Assembly (NCBI RefSeq): GCF_001044425.1 | Contig: NZ_LFML01000062.1 | Location: 1 to 47,923, forward strand | DNA length: 47,923 bases | From: Streptomyces roseus | GTDB taxonomy: Bacteria; Actinomycetota; Actinomycetes; Streptomycetales; Streptomycetaceae | Reading direction: 5' to 3' | In this document: positions 8,188 to 19,292 of the stretch, piece by piece | How the letters are laid out: each line of letters opens with the position of its first letter | Position numbering within the stretch: position 1 is the first letter of the stretch | Notes under the pieces: model-generated | The model's database searches: none | Seen by the model: the letters and a program-made list of their open reading frames with translations, nothing else | Told to the model about the DNA's origin: nothing | Made by a program: the position numbers and the translations under genes

Positions 8188-8826
8188 GTGAGAGTCACGG
8201 GCGACGGTACGACCGGGGGCATCCCCGTGCGGAGTGACGGTGGGCCGTACCCGCTCCACGGCAGTACGGCGGGATCTCCGCGCCGTCAGCCGGACAGCAC
8301 GCCGGTCGCGCCGGTGGGAGCGGACCCGGCACCCGAGCAGGTCGGCTACCGGGGACCGACCGCGTGCGCCGCGGCGGGCATCACGTACCGCCAGCTGGAC
8401 TACTGGGCGCGGACCGGGCTCGTGGAGCCCACGGTGCGCCCCGCGAGCGGATCGGGGACGCAGCGCCTCTACAGCTTCCGGGACGTGGTGGTCCTCAAGA
8501 TCGTCAAGCGCTTCCTTGACACCGGGGTGGCGCTCCAGAACATCCGCACCGCGGTCCAGCACCTGCGCGACCGCGGTTTCTCGGACCTGGAGCGCATGAC
8601 GCTGATGAGCGACGGCGCCACCGTGTACGAGTGCACCTCGCCGGACCAGGTCGTGAGCCTGCTCCAAGGCGGGCAGGGCATCTTCGGCATCGCCGTGGGC
8701 GTGGTCTGGCGCGACGTGGAGAACGCGCTCTCGCAGCTGCACGGCGAGCGGGTCGACACCGGTGAGACGGTGGTCGGCCACAACCCGACGGACGAGCTGG
8801 CGGCGCGGCGCAACCGGGCCGGCTGA
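8188..8826 (+). CDS. MerR family transcriptional regulator (Rv1830-like)
   Basis: A 212-residue regulator with about 55 disordered N-terminal residues, then a MerR winged helix (about 55-125: YRQLDYWARTGLVEP, then a recognisable wing and LKIVKRFLDTGVALQNI). The C-terminal region carries a small effector-type domain without metal-binding cysteines. It corresponds by position and fold to mycobacterial Rv1830. The GTG start is preceded by ACGGAGGG. It has its own promoter (8128-8156) with an inverted repeat just upstream, so it may be regulated separately from the DUF151 gene. Confidence 0.85.
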   Translation: MRVTGDGTTGGIPVRSDGGPYPLHGSTAGSPRRQPDSTPVAPVGADPAPEQVGYRGPTACAAAGITYRQLDYWARTGLVEPTVRPASGSGTQRLYSFRDVVVLKIVKRFLDTGVALQNIRTAVQHLRDRGFSDLERMTLMSDGATVYECTSPDQVVSLLQGGQGIFGIAVGVVWRDVENALSQLHGERVDTGETVVGHNPTDELAARRNRAG

Positions 8827-8903
8827 ACGCGCTTTCCGGCGCGGCCCGAGGACCTGGGCCCGGCCCCGGCCGAATGTCAGTGGCATGAGGCAGCATCGGG
8901 GCT

Positions 8904-10400
8904 GTGAGAGCCGCGCCGACCATCCTGCATCTGGACATGGACGCCTTCTACGCTTCCGTGGAGCAGGCGTCGAAGCCGAGCCTGCGCGGCAAGGCCGTGA
9001 TCGTCGGCGGCCTCGGGCCGCGCGGAGTCGTCGCCACCGCTTCGTACGAGGCGCGGCGCTTCGGGGTGCATTCGGCGATGCCCACGGCCCAGGCGCGCCG
9101 GCTCTGCCCGAACGGCGCGTACCTGATTCCCCGCTTCCGGCTGTACCAGGCGGTCAGCGAGGTGGTCATGGGGCTGCTGCGGGAGCTGTCCCCGCTCGTG
9201 GAGCCCCTCAGCCTGGACGAGGCCTTCGTGGACCTGGAGGCGGGCGGGACCGCCTTCGACGCGAAGAGCGCCCGGGAGACGGGCGAGCGGCTGCGGGCGG
9301 ACATCCGGGCCGTGACGGGCCTGAGCGGGTCCGTGGGACTGGCGGGATCCAAGATGCTGGCCAAGGTGGCGTCCGAGGAGGCCAAGCCGGCCGGACTGCT
9401 GCTGATCGAACCGGGCACCGAGCGGGAGCTGCTCGCCCCGATGTCGGTGCGGACCCTGCCCGGGGTCGGGCCCGTCACCGGGGAGCACCTGCGGCGGGCC
9501 GGGATCACCACGGTCGGGGAGCTGGCCGAGGCCGGTGAGGACGAGCTGGTCCGGATGGTCGGGCGCTCGCACGGGGTCGGGTTGTACCGGATGGCGCTGG
9601 GACTGGACGACCGGCCGGTGGTCGCCGAGCGCGACGCGAAGTCGGTGTCGGTGGAGGACACCTTCGACGTGGACCTGCACGACCGGGTGCGCATCCGCAC
9701 CGAGGTGCAGCGGCTCGCCGACCGGTGCGTGCAGAGGCTGCGCGGTTCGGGCCATTCGGGTCGCACGATCGTGCTGAAGGTGCGGCGGTACGACTTTTCC
9801 ACGCTGACCCGTTCCGAGACGCTGCGGGGGCCCACGGACGACCCCGCGGTGGTGCGCGAGGCTGCGGCGCGGCTGCTGGAGGCCGTGGACACCACGGGCG
9901 GGGTACGGCTCCTCGGGGTGGGTGTGACAGGCCTGGCGGACTACACGCAGGAGGACCTGTTCGCGCAGTCGATGGCCGCGGAGGAGGCGGCGGCGGAGGC
10001 GGCGGCCGCGGGGACCGCCGCCGGGGCCGACGCGGAGGGCGTCGCGGTACCCGGGGAGGTTGAGCCGGACGGGGCGGCGCGGGCCGGTGAGCCTTCGGGG
10101 TCAGCAGGGGCTGGAGGGGCTGGAGGGCCCGCCGGGAACGTGGAGGCCCAAGGGCCGGGTGGGGAGCCCGAGGCGGCTCCGGAGCGGCGCTGGGCGGCCG
10201 GGAGCGACGTCCTGCACGCCACCTACGGGCCCGGCTGGGTGCAGGGCAGCGGGGTCGGGAGGGTGACCGTGCGTTTCGAGCAGCCCGGAACGCCCCCGGG
10301 CCGGGTGCGCACCTTCCGGGTGGACGACCCCGAGCTGGAGCCCTCCGATCCGCTGCCCCTCGTAGGCCTGGGGCAGGCCGGTCCAAAGGACACGGCTTAG
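8904..10400 (+). CDS. dinB: DNA polymerase IV (Y family) with extra C-terminal module
   Basis: A 498-residue translesion polymerase. Palm motifs are HLDMDAFYASVE (near residue 9) and SLDEAF; helix-hairpin-helix TLPGVGPVTGEHL and a little-finger domain follow. Q349-E-D-L-F resembles the beta-clamp-binding pentapeptide. After a Gly/Ala/Glu-rich linker (about 360-430) there is a further conserved-looking block, about 435-480, with HATYGPGWVQGSG and VTVRFE. This recalls the Tudor-like H-x-x-(F/Y)-G-x-G module at the end of UvrD/PcrA helicases. E. coli Pol IV has only about 350 residues. No LexA box is obvious upstream. The stop overlaps the convergent PRC-barrel gene. Confidence 0.9.
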   Translation: MRAAPTILHLDMDAFYASVEQASKPSLRGKAVIVGGLGPRGVVATASYEARRFGVHSAMPTAQARRLCPNGAYLIPRFRLYQAVSEVVMGLLRELSPLVEPLSLDEAFVDLEAGGTAFDAKSARETGERLRADIRAVTGLSGSVGLAGSKMLAKVASEEAKPAGLLLIEPGTERELLAPMSVRTLPGVGPVTGEHLRRAGITTVGELAEAGEDELVRMVGRSHGVGLYRMALGLDDRPVVAERDAKSVSVEDTFDVDLHDRVRIRTEVQRLADRCVQRLRGSGHSGRTIVLKVRRYDFSTLTRSETLRGPTDDPAVVREAAARLLEAVDTTGGVRLLGVGVTGLADYTQEDLFAQSMAAEEAAAEAAAAGTAAGADAEGVAVPGEVEPDGAARAGEPSGSAGAGGAGGPAGNVEAQGPGGEPEAAPERRWAAGSDVLHATYGPGWVQGSGVGRVTVRFEQPGTPPGRVRTFRVDDPELEPSDPLPLVGLGQAGPKDTA

Positions 10401-10786
10401 GAGGATTCCTCCCCGTTCGCCCCGTTCGCCCCGTTCGCCAGGCGGCCGAAGTCGCGGCGGATGTCCGACGGGAGGGAGACGTCCAGGCCGTAGTGGTGGT
10501 AGAGCTGGAGTTCCTGTTCGGGGGAGAGGTGGCGGCCGACGCCGAAGTCCGGGGCGTCCTTGATGAGGGAACGCTCGAAGGGGACCCGCAGGGTGTCGTC
10601 GACGACCTCGCTCGGCTCCAGCGGGACGAACGCGTCCCGGCTGAAGAGGCCCGTCCTGACGGCGGCCCACTCGGGCACGCCCGTGGCATCGTCGAGGTAC
10701 ACCTCGTCGACGGTGCCGATCTTGGTTCCGTTGCGGTCGAACGCCTTGCGGCCGATCAGGCTGCGCGGATCGATGTCGGTCTGCAC
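10397..10786 (-). CDS. PRC-barrel domain protein
   Basis: A 129-residue protein whose N-terminal half (about 5-75) is a PRC-barrel: LIGRKAFDRNGTKIGTVDEV leads into strands containing TGLFSRDAFVPL. The second half has an LSPEQELQLYHHYGLD segment typical of streptomycete members. PRC-barrels occur in photosynthetic reaction centres and RimM; the role of free-standing actinobacterial ones is unknown. GTG 10786 follows GGAGGG, so it is preferred over ATG 10807. The C-terminus carries three NGA-like repeats from a 9-bp tandem repeat. Its 3' end overlaps dinB tail to tail. Confidence 0.8.
   Translation of the reverse strand: MQTDIDPRSLIGRKAFDRNGTKIGTVDEVYLDDATGVPEWAAVRTGLFSRDAFVPLEPSEVVDDTLRVPFERSLIKDAPDFGVGRHLSPEQELQLYHHYGLDVSLPSDIRRDFGRLANGANGANGEESS
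10411..10437. repeat. 9-bp tandem repeat (CCCCGTTCG) x3
   Basis: Three perfect copies of CCCCGTTCG lie inside the 3' end of the PRC-barrel gene and encode its Asn-Gly-Ala repeats. The unit is in frame, so copy number could change without breaking the gene. Confidence 0.85.
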
Positions 10787-10904
10787 GGTCCCTCCATATG
10801 GTCGCAACTCCTGCGTAATGACTACAGAAGGGCATTTCCGCAGCGCGGGCCACTCGAAGCGGGGGCCAGAACCTCGCTGGTAGGCTGGGTGATGGCTGTT
10901 GACC

Positions 10905-11133
10905 CTGTGCGGGAGAGTCCTCCGAGTGAGTACGACGGAGGCGCCGAAGGAGCAAATCCTCCCCGGAATCTCTCAGGCATACGTACCGCACGTGACGAGG
11001 CCACTCTGGAAAGCAGGGGCGGGTACCGGGCGCGCAGTGCCGGTTCCCCTCCTCACCGACGGTGAAAGCCGGAGTCAGCGGGCCACCCCCGCGACCTCCG
11101 GTGAAGCTCTCAGGTTGAGATGACAGAGGGGGA
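10905..11133 (+). promoter_or_regulatory. tandem glycine riboswitch upstream of gcvP
   Basis: Two consecutive glycine aptamers are recognisable. The first has GCGGGAGAGT, GGCGCCGAAGGAGCAA and the closing CTCTCAGGCA (about 10909-10982). The second runs from about 11005 through CACCGACGGTGAAAGCCGG to AAGCTCTCAGGTTGAGATGA and GAGGGGGAGG (about 11133). Glycine binding to such tandem aptamers normally turns on glycine-cleavage genes. The next gene is gcvP, 65 bases away, with the ribosome site AGGAGG at 11183 available for control. A -10-like TAGGCT at 10881-10886 could start this transcript. Boundaries are approximate. Confidence 0.93.
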
Positions 11134-11197
11134 GGCCGTCCGGGTGCCCGCGCCGTGGTGCCCCTCGCAGGTCGTACGACCCAGGAGGCCTCCGTAC

Positions 11198-14083
<2,886 letters not shown>

Positions 14084-14110
14084 CACATTCGTATGAAGTG
14101 ACGGCATGAC

Positions 14111-14151
14111 GAGGGGCCGGCCCGGGAGAATCATTCCCGGGCCGGCCCCTC
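14111..14151 (+). terminator. gcvP terminator
   Basis: Perfect 17-bp stem (14111-14127 with 14135-14151) and a 7-base loop, followed by GTCTTTCTCTC. Located 27 bases after gcvP and before a convergent gene, so it may act in both directions. Confidence 0.9.
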
Positions 14152-14193
14152 GTCTTTCTCTCCCGCTCCGTTCCCGTTCAGTGCTGTCGCCGG

Positions 14194-14400
14194 CTAGGCC
14201 GCCTTCATCACGTGCACCGCCGCGAGCGGGCGGTGCGGGGCGATGATCTGGCCGTCCGGCAGCAGCTCACCGGTGTCCTCGAAGAGGAGGACGCCGTTGC
14301 ACAGCAGGCTCCAGCCCTGTTCCGGGTGGTTGGCCAACGGCTTGGCGGCCTCCCGGTCGGCGGAGTCGGCTGACGGGCACGCTGGCTGGTGCTGGCACAT
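14194..14400 (-). CDS. DUF5999-like small protein
   Basis: A 68-residue protein starting MCQHQPACPSADSADREA and containing a WSLLCNGVLLFEDTGELLPD core. I recognise this as a small streptomycete family (DUF5999) that usually starts MCQHQP. Cysteines in CQHQPAC could bind a metal, but no function is known. The chosen ATG at 14400 has only a weak GAAAGAA upstream. ATG 14457 would add 19 polar residues and has a GGGGGGCGG before it, so the N-terminus is uncertain. Confidence 0.75.
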   Translation of the reverse strand: MCQHQPACPSADSADREAAKPLANHPEQGWSLLCNGVLLFEDTGELLPDGQIIAPHRPLAAVHVMKAA

Positions 14401-14711
14401 GGATGCGTTCTTTCGCTGCGGTGTGGTCTGTGTGCTGCGGCTCGATGCTTTGTTCATGGCCGCCCCCCGTATCAACGTCTTGGTTCGGTCAGGGTCCCAG
14501 TGTTGCCCTCCGGAGTTGCGTCCGCAGGGATTTCCGGGCAGCTGTCCTCATAGATTGATGACGCATCACCCGTGCGGGCGGTTCAGGTCAACTCCCCTGT
14601 CATTTCGGGTGGTTCGGGGGTGGTCCGGCTGGGCTAGGCCGAATGGGTCGTACGGACCACCGGCAGGGAACGCACCTGCTCAGCGCCGCCGCACCGCGGC
14701 CCGGAGCCCGC
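14401..14711. other. intergenic region, 311 bases
   Basis: It holds the leader of the DUF5999-like gene. A possible minus-strand -35 TTGACC (14586-14591) lies about 190 bases before its start, without a convincing -10. I see no other gene, repeat or structured RNA here. Confidence 0.4.
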
Positions 14712-15332
14712 TCAGGCGGCCGGCGCGGCCAGCGACGGAGGGACCGGCGGGCTCGGCGGAGTGAGCCGGTGGGTCAGCACGGGCAGCAGTTCGGAGACCG
14801 GGTGCGGCCGGTAGGGGGCGATGCCGGGCGGGGCCGGTGCCAGCGGGATCAGCAGGTCCGCGGCGGCCGGGAGCCCGGCGGAGGCGTCGGCTCCGACCGC
14901 CCCGTGCAGCCACAGCGTGAGCATGTACAGCTCCGGTACGGACAGCAGCCGCGGCTGGTAGCTCTTGCCGAGGGACTCCGCCTGACGCAGGGCGCGTTCG
15001 GTGGCCGCGACGTAGGGGCCCTCGAAGAAATGGGAGAAGACCCAGCCGTCCGGGGTCAGCCGCGTGTCCGCGGCGGCGACGTAGCGGTCGTCGCTGCGGA
15101 TCAGGAACCGCCAGGCGGTCAGCCGGGTGCGGGGCGGGCGGCCGCCCGCTGCCAGCTGGGACATGCTCAGCCGGTCCAGGACGTGGACCGGCAGCGGCAG
15201 TTCGGCGGTCAGCGCGCCCTGCAGGGCGCGCAGGGCCGGAGTGTGCGCCTCGTGGACGGCGGTGGGGGAACCGAGTGCCGCGAGGACGCTGCGCAGGGCG
15301 GGCGCGGGAGCCGGAGGGACATGCAGCGGCAT
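14712..15332 (-). CDS. conserved-looking hypothetical protein
   Basis: A 206-residue soluble protein that I cannot assign to a family. It starts MPLHVPPAPAPALRSVLAAL. The central part has SVPELYMLTLWLHGAVGAD and FFEGPYVAATERALRQAES, which look like folded helical sequence rather than chance translation. The C-terminus is Pro/Ala-rich. The ATG at 15332 has an AGAGG upstream; longer in-frame starts to 15479 lack coding character. Codon use is typical of neighbours. It is transcribed away from the GCS2 ligase, and no operon partner is visible. Confidence 0.7.
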   Translation of the reverse strand: MPLHVPPAPAPALRSVLAALGSPTAVHEAHTPALRALQGALTAELPLPVHVLDRLSMSQLAAGGRPPRTRLTAWRFLIRSDDRYVAAADTRLTPDGWVFSHFFEGPYVAATERALRQAESLGKSYQPRLLSVPELYMLTLWLHGAVGADASAGLPAAADLLIPLAPAPPGIAPYRPHPVSELLPVLTHRLTPPSPPVPPSLAAPAA

Positions 15333-15826
15333 GGTGGGTCGCCTCTCACTTGGGAGACCTGTGGATCGGGGCAGGTGCGGACGGCGCTGTCGCATTCTGG
15401 GGCCAGAGGGGGGCTGAGGGGCAATGGCCGCGCGCCAACTCTCTGCCTCGTTTGCGGAGTTTATACGACATGTGTTCACGCAGTGTTTCGGCTAGCTGTC
15501 CCGGCTATTGCCGACAAGTCGCTTACCGGTCCCGCTGTCATGGCTTTCATGCCGCTTGCGCGCGAACATGTCACGCTGACCTCGGAGGTTACCGGACGGG
15601 GGCTCGGCTGGAAAGCGTCCATTATCCGGAAGCGGCAAAACCCATGCGGAATTTGCGTACGACGCCTTGCCAAGTGAATGTGCCATAGCGCCCTTCGGCC
15701 AAACCGGCGCGCGCTCCCCGCCACGCACGCCCCCTCGGCGTTATGGATCTCGCCTCCGGGGCATCATCGACCGTACACGCGCGCCTGGGTGGTACGGGCC
15801 GGGCGCAATCGAGGAGGGACGCTCCG
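15333..15826. other. 494-base intergenic region between divergent genes
   Basis: The region separates the unknown minus-strand gene from the plus-strand GCS2 ligase. Bases about 15440-15680 are clearly less GC-rich than the surroundings (for example TTTATACGACATG and CATTATCC). I find no convincing coding frame. It probably carries both promoters, which I cannot place with confidence. Confidence 0.45.
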
Positions 15827-17362
15827 ATGGGGGAGAAGGTCGTGGCGGGCGGATTCGACCTGTCCGATCGGCAGAGGTATCGGAGGAAGCTCCACGAGTG
15901 CCTGGAGGGGCTGGAGCGGCTTCTGGCGGAGAAGAGGTTCGACCGCCCCAAGAACATGATGGGGCTGGAGATCGAGCTGAATCTGGCGGGTTCCGACGGA
16001 TTGCCGAGGATGGTGAATGCGCAGGTTCTGGAGCGGATAGCGAGCCAGGATTTCCAGACCGAACTCGGAATGTTCAACCTGGAGGTGAACGTACTCCCGC
16101 ACCGCCTCGGCGGCCGGGTATTCGACCAGCTCGCCGAGGAACTGAGCGCGGGTCTCGGCTACGCGCACCGGCAGGCCGCGGAGATCGACGCCGGGGTGGT
16201 GATGATCGGCATCCTGCCGACGGTCACCCGCTCCGACCTGGTCACCGCCAACCTCTCCGCCGTGGACCGTTACTCGCTGCTGAACGAGCAGATCCTGATG
16301 ATGAGGGGCGAGGACTTCCTGCTCGACATAGACGGGGTGGAGCGGCTCACCTGGAGCACCGGGTCGATCGTCCCGGAGGCCGCCTGCACCTCCGTACAGC
16401 TGCACCTGCAAGTGACGCCCGGGCGGTTCGCCGACGTGTGGAACGCGGCGCAGGCGGTGACGGCCGTGCAGATAGCCGTCGGCGCCAACTCGCCGTTCCT
16501 GTTCGGGCGCGAGCTGTGGCGCGAGTCGCGGCCGCCGCTGTTCGCCCAGGCCACCGACACCCGCCCGCCCGAGCTGCAGGCCCAGGGGGTCCGGCCGCGG
16601 ACCTGGTTCGGGGAGCGCTGGGTGGAGTCGGCGTACGAGCTCTTCGCCGAGAACGTCCGGTACTTTCCGGCCCTGCTGCCCATCTGCGACGAGGAGGAGC
16701 CGCTGCGCGTGCTCGCCGAGGGCGGGGTGCCGAGCCTCCAGGAGCTGGTCCTGCACAACGGCACGGTCTACCGGTGGAACCGGCCCGTCTACGGGATCGC
16801 CGACGGGGTGCCGCACCTGCGGGTGGAGAACCGGGTGCTGCCGGCCGGCCCGACGGTCGCCGACGTCGTGGCGAACGCCGCCTTCTTCTACGGGCTGGTC
16901 CGCACGCTCGCCGACGAGCAGCGCCCCGTGTGGACGCGGCTGCCGTTCGCCGAGGCCGAGGCCAACTTCGACGCGGCCTGCCGGTACGGGATCGACGCGC
17001 GGCTGCGCTGGCCGCGCCGCGGCCGCGGCGGCGGGCTGGCGAGTGTCTCCGCCGTACGGCTGGTCCTGGACGAGCTGCTGCCGATGGCGGCGGCCGGACT
17101 GGACGCGTGGGGCATCGAGCCCGCCGACCGCGACCACTACCTCGGCATCATCGAGGAGCGCTGCCAGCGGCGGGTCAACGGGGCGACCTGGCAGGTGGAC
17201 ACCTACCACCGGGCGCTGGCGTCCGGGATGGAACGGGACGAGGCGCTGGCGGCCGTCACCCGGCGCTACAGCGAGCTGATGCACAAGGGCGACCCGGTGC
17301 ACACCTGGCCGGTCGGGCCGGCGGAGGAGGAGGTGAGCGCGGCGGTTCCGGCGCGGCGCTGA
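15827..17362 (+). CDS. glutamate-cysteine ligase family 2 (GCS2) protein
   Basis: A 511-residue ATP-dependent carboxylate-amine ligase of the GCS2 family. The MMGLEIELNL strand (near residue 45) provides acidic metal ligands, and FNLEVNVLPHRLGG and the ENRVLPAGPT element are typical of the fold. Members form gamma-glutamyl-cysteine or related amides. Actinomycetes use mycothiol rather than glutathione, so the product here may be something else, such as an ergothioneine-type gamma-glutamyl intermediate. It is longer than EgtA and has no egt genes beside it, so EgtA is not claimed. ATG 15827 is supported by GAGGAGGGA at 15811. Confidence 0.8.
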   Translation: MGEKVVAGGFDLSDRQRYRRKLHECLEGLERLLAEKRFDRPKNMMGLEIELNLAGSDGLPRMVNAQVLERIASQDFQTELGMFNLEVNVLPHRLGGRVFDQLAEELSAGLGYAHRQAAEIDAGVVMIGILPTVTRSDLVTANLSAVDRYSLLNEQILMMRGEDFLLDIDGVERLTWSTGSIVPEAACTSVQLHLQVTPGRFADVWNAAQAVTAVQIAVGANSPFLFGRELWRESRPPLFAQATDTRPPELQAQGVRPRTWFGERWVESAYELFAENVRYFPALLPICDEEEPLRVLAEGGVPSLQELVLHNGTVYRWNRPVYGIADGVPHLRVENRVLPAGPTVADVVANAAFFYGLVRTLADEQRPVWTRLPFAEAEANFDAACRYGIDARLRWPRRGRGGGLASVSAVRLVLDELLPMAAAGLDAWGIEPADRDHYLGIIEERCQRRVNGATWQVDTYHRALASGMERDEALAAVTRRYSELMHKGDPVHTWPVGPAEEEVSAAVPARR

Positions 17363-17463
17363 TCCCGCGGGCCGCCCGACCGCGCCGGGTCCGGTGATCC
17401 GCTTCCCCCGCCGAGGAGGCAGTATGGGGTGGACGGAGCGGAACGGCGGGACGGGAGTCTGAC

Positions 17464-18261
17464 GTGCGGACGGAGCCGGAGCCGGTGGTCAAGGCGTTGC
17501 ACGACGACGGGCGCTCCATGCTGCGCACCGAGACGCTGCTCGTGCTGGCGCTGTCGCTGGGGGCGAGCGCCGTCTCCTCGCTGATCAGCTTCATCGGTTC
17601 GCTGACCAAGCCCGGCGGCCTCAAGGACCAGGCCGCCACCTTGAACGGCTCGTACGCCCCCGGCCGGCCCTGGCTGGACCTGGCCTGGCAGCTGTTCGGC
17701 ATCGGCACCGCCCTGGTGCCGGTGCTGCTGGTCGCCCACCTGCTGACCCGGGAGGGCGTGCCGGGGCTGCGCGCACTCGGATTCGACCGCAGCCGGCCCG
17801 GCTGGGACCTGGGGCGCGGAGCCCTGGTGGCGGCCGGGATCGGCAGCGCGGGGCTGGCCTTCTACCTGGGGGCCCGGGCGAGCGGGTTCAACCTGACGGT
17901 GGTGCCGGAAGCGCTGCCCGACGTGTGGTGGAAGTTCCCCGTACTGATCCTCTCCGCGGTGCAGAACTCCGTGGTGGAGGAGGTCATCGTGCTGGCGTAC
18001 CTGCTGCGCCGCCTCGACCAGCTGGGCTGGTCGCCGACGGCCGCACTGCTGGCCAGCTCGGTGCTGCGCGGCTCGTACCACCTCTACCAGGGCATCGGCG
18101 GGTTCATCGGCAACATGGTGATGGGCGCCGTCTTCGTCCTCGCCTACCGCCGCTGGGGCCGGGTCATGCCGCTCGTGGTCGCGCACGCCCTGCTCGACGT
18201 CGTGGCCTTCGGCGGGTACGCGCTGCTCGCGGGCAAGGTGGGCTGGCTGCCGACGCCGTAG
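17464..18261 (+). CDS. CPBP family intramembrane metalloprotease
   Basis: A 265-residue membrane protein with about six hydrophobic segments. The CPBP (Rce1-like) motifs are VVEEVIVLAYLLRRL (about 172-186), RGSYHLYQG (about 203-211) and the late AHALLD (about 240). Glutamates and histidines of these motifs are thought to hold a catalytic zinc; bacterial members act in bacteriocin immunity or membrane-protein processing, but most lack known substrates. It starts at GTG 17464, 101 bases after the GCS2 gene on the same strand, and may be cotranscribed. It converges with the PhzF-like gene. Confidence 0.85.
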   Translation: MRTEPEPVVKALHDDGRSMLRTETLLVLALSLGASAVSSLISFIGSLTKPGGLKDQAATLNGSYAPGRPWLDLAWQLFGIGTALVPVLLVAHLLTREGVPGLRALGFDRSRPGWDLGRGALVAAGIGSAGLAFYLGARASGFNLTVVPEALPDVWWKFPVLILSAVQNSVVEEVIVLAYLLRRLDQLGWSPTAALLASSVLRGSYHLYQGIGGFIGNMVMGAVFVLAYRRWGRVMPLVVAHALLDVVAFGGYALLAGKVGWLPTP

Positions 18262-18287
18262 CCGGGTTCCGGGTCCCGGGTTCCGGC

Positions 18288-19112
18288 CTAGGGGAGGGGG
18301 CGGGCGAGCAGTTCGCCGTCGATGACGGTGACCGCGTGGCCGGTCAGGAGCGTACGGTCGCCCGCCGGCCTGACCGCGACGAGTCCGGTGCGCGCGCCGC
18401 CCTGGAGGCCGACGAGCGAGGTACGGCCCAGCCGGGCGGCCCAGAACGGGGCGAGCGCGGTGTGGGCGCTGCCGGTGACGGGGTCCTCGTCGATCCCGAG
18501 GGCCGGGAAGAAGCCGCGCGAGACGAAGTCGTACCCGCGCGAGGGATCCTCGGCGGCCGCGGTGACGATCACCCCGCGGCGCGAGTGGCCGCGCAGGGCG
18601 GCGTGGTCGGGGGCGAGCTCCCGTACGGCTCGCTCGTCCACCAGCTCGACGAGCAGGTCGCCGACGTGCTCGGACGTGTCGTGGACGGACCGGATCTCGG
18701 CGCCGAGGGCCCTGCGTACGACGGGATCCGCCGCCACCGGCGTCAGCGAGGACGTCGGGAAGTCCATGGTGATCGAGCCGTCCTCGGCGGCCTCGGCGGT
18801 CAGGACGCCGCACCGCGCGGAGAACCGGATCAGCCCCCGTGCCAGGCCGCTCGTCGCGATGACGTGCGCCGTGGCGAGCGTGGCGTGGCCGCACATGTCG
18901 ACCTCGGAGGCCGGGGTGAACCAGCGCAGCGCCCAGTCGGCTTCGCCGCCGGGCGGCAGGGGGTGGGCGAAGGCGGTCTCGGAGAGGTTGACCTCGGCGG
19001 CCACCTGCTGGAGCCAGGCGTCCGGAGGGAATCCGCCCTCGAGGAGGAGGACCCCGGCGGGGTTTCCGCGGAAGGGGCGGTCGGTGAAGGCGTCGACGAC
19101 ACGGAGGCGCAT
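18288..19112 (-). CDS. PhzF family epimerase/isomerase
   Basis: A 274-residue PhzF-fold protein (diaminopimelate-epimerase-like, two pseudo-symmetric halves). Visible motifs are DAFTDRPFRGNPAGV at the N-terminus, the catalytic glutamate in NLSETAF, GHATLA in the first half and EDPVTGSAH in the second. Family members isomerise small acids, as in phenazine synthesis, but no phenazine genes are nearby and the substrate is unknown. The ATG at 19112 is fixed by the standard family N-terminus. Upstream lies the divergent PadR regulator, 180 bases away. Confidence 0.88.
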   Translation of the reverse strand: MRLRVVDAFTDRPFRGNPAGVLLLEGGFPPDAWLQQVAAEVNLSETAFAHPLPPGGEADWALRWFTPASEVDMCGHATLATAHVIATSGLARGLIRFSARCGVLTAEAAEDGSITMDFPTSSLTPVAADPVVRRALGAEIRSVHDTSEHVGDLLVELVDERAVRELAPDHAALRGHSRRGVIVTAAAEDPSRGYDFVSRGFFPALGIDEDPVTGSAHTALAPFWAARLGRTSLVGLQGGARTGLVAVRPAGDRTLLTGHAVTVIDGELLARPLP

Positions 19113-19200
19113 GAACCGACCGTAGGGCCGCTTCGCGATCGCCGACAAAGGCCAATCGCGGATGACTGGCCTGGTCAAGGACGTGTTCGGTACGAGTTTC

Positions 19201-19239
19201 CGATATATCGTTGACGTGTCGCGATGGGTCAGCGATAGT
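19201..19239 (+). promoter_or_regulatory. padR promoter with adjoining palindrome
   Basis: A perfect 10-bp palindrome CGATATATCG (19201-19210) abuts the -35 TTGACG (19211-19216). A 17-base spacer leads to GATAGT (19234-19239). AT-rich palindromes at the promoter are typical PadR targets, so autoregulation is likely but inferred. Confidence 0.55.
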
Positions 19240-19292
19240 GGAGGCATCGCAAGAGCGATGACGGGAAACCGAAAGACGAAAGGAGCGCAGCC

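Noticed and set aside
15333..15479. N-terminal extension of the unknown minus-strand protein
   Set aside because: The added 49 residues lack coding character, while the ATG at 15332 has an AGAGG upstream.
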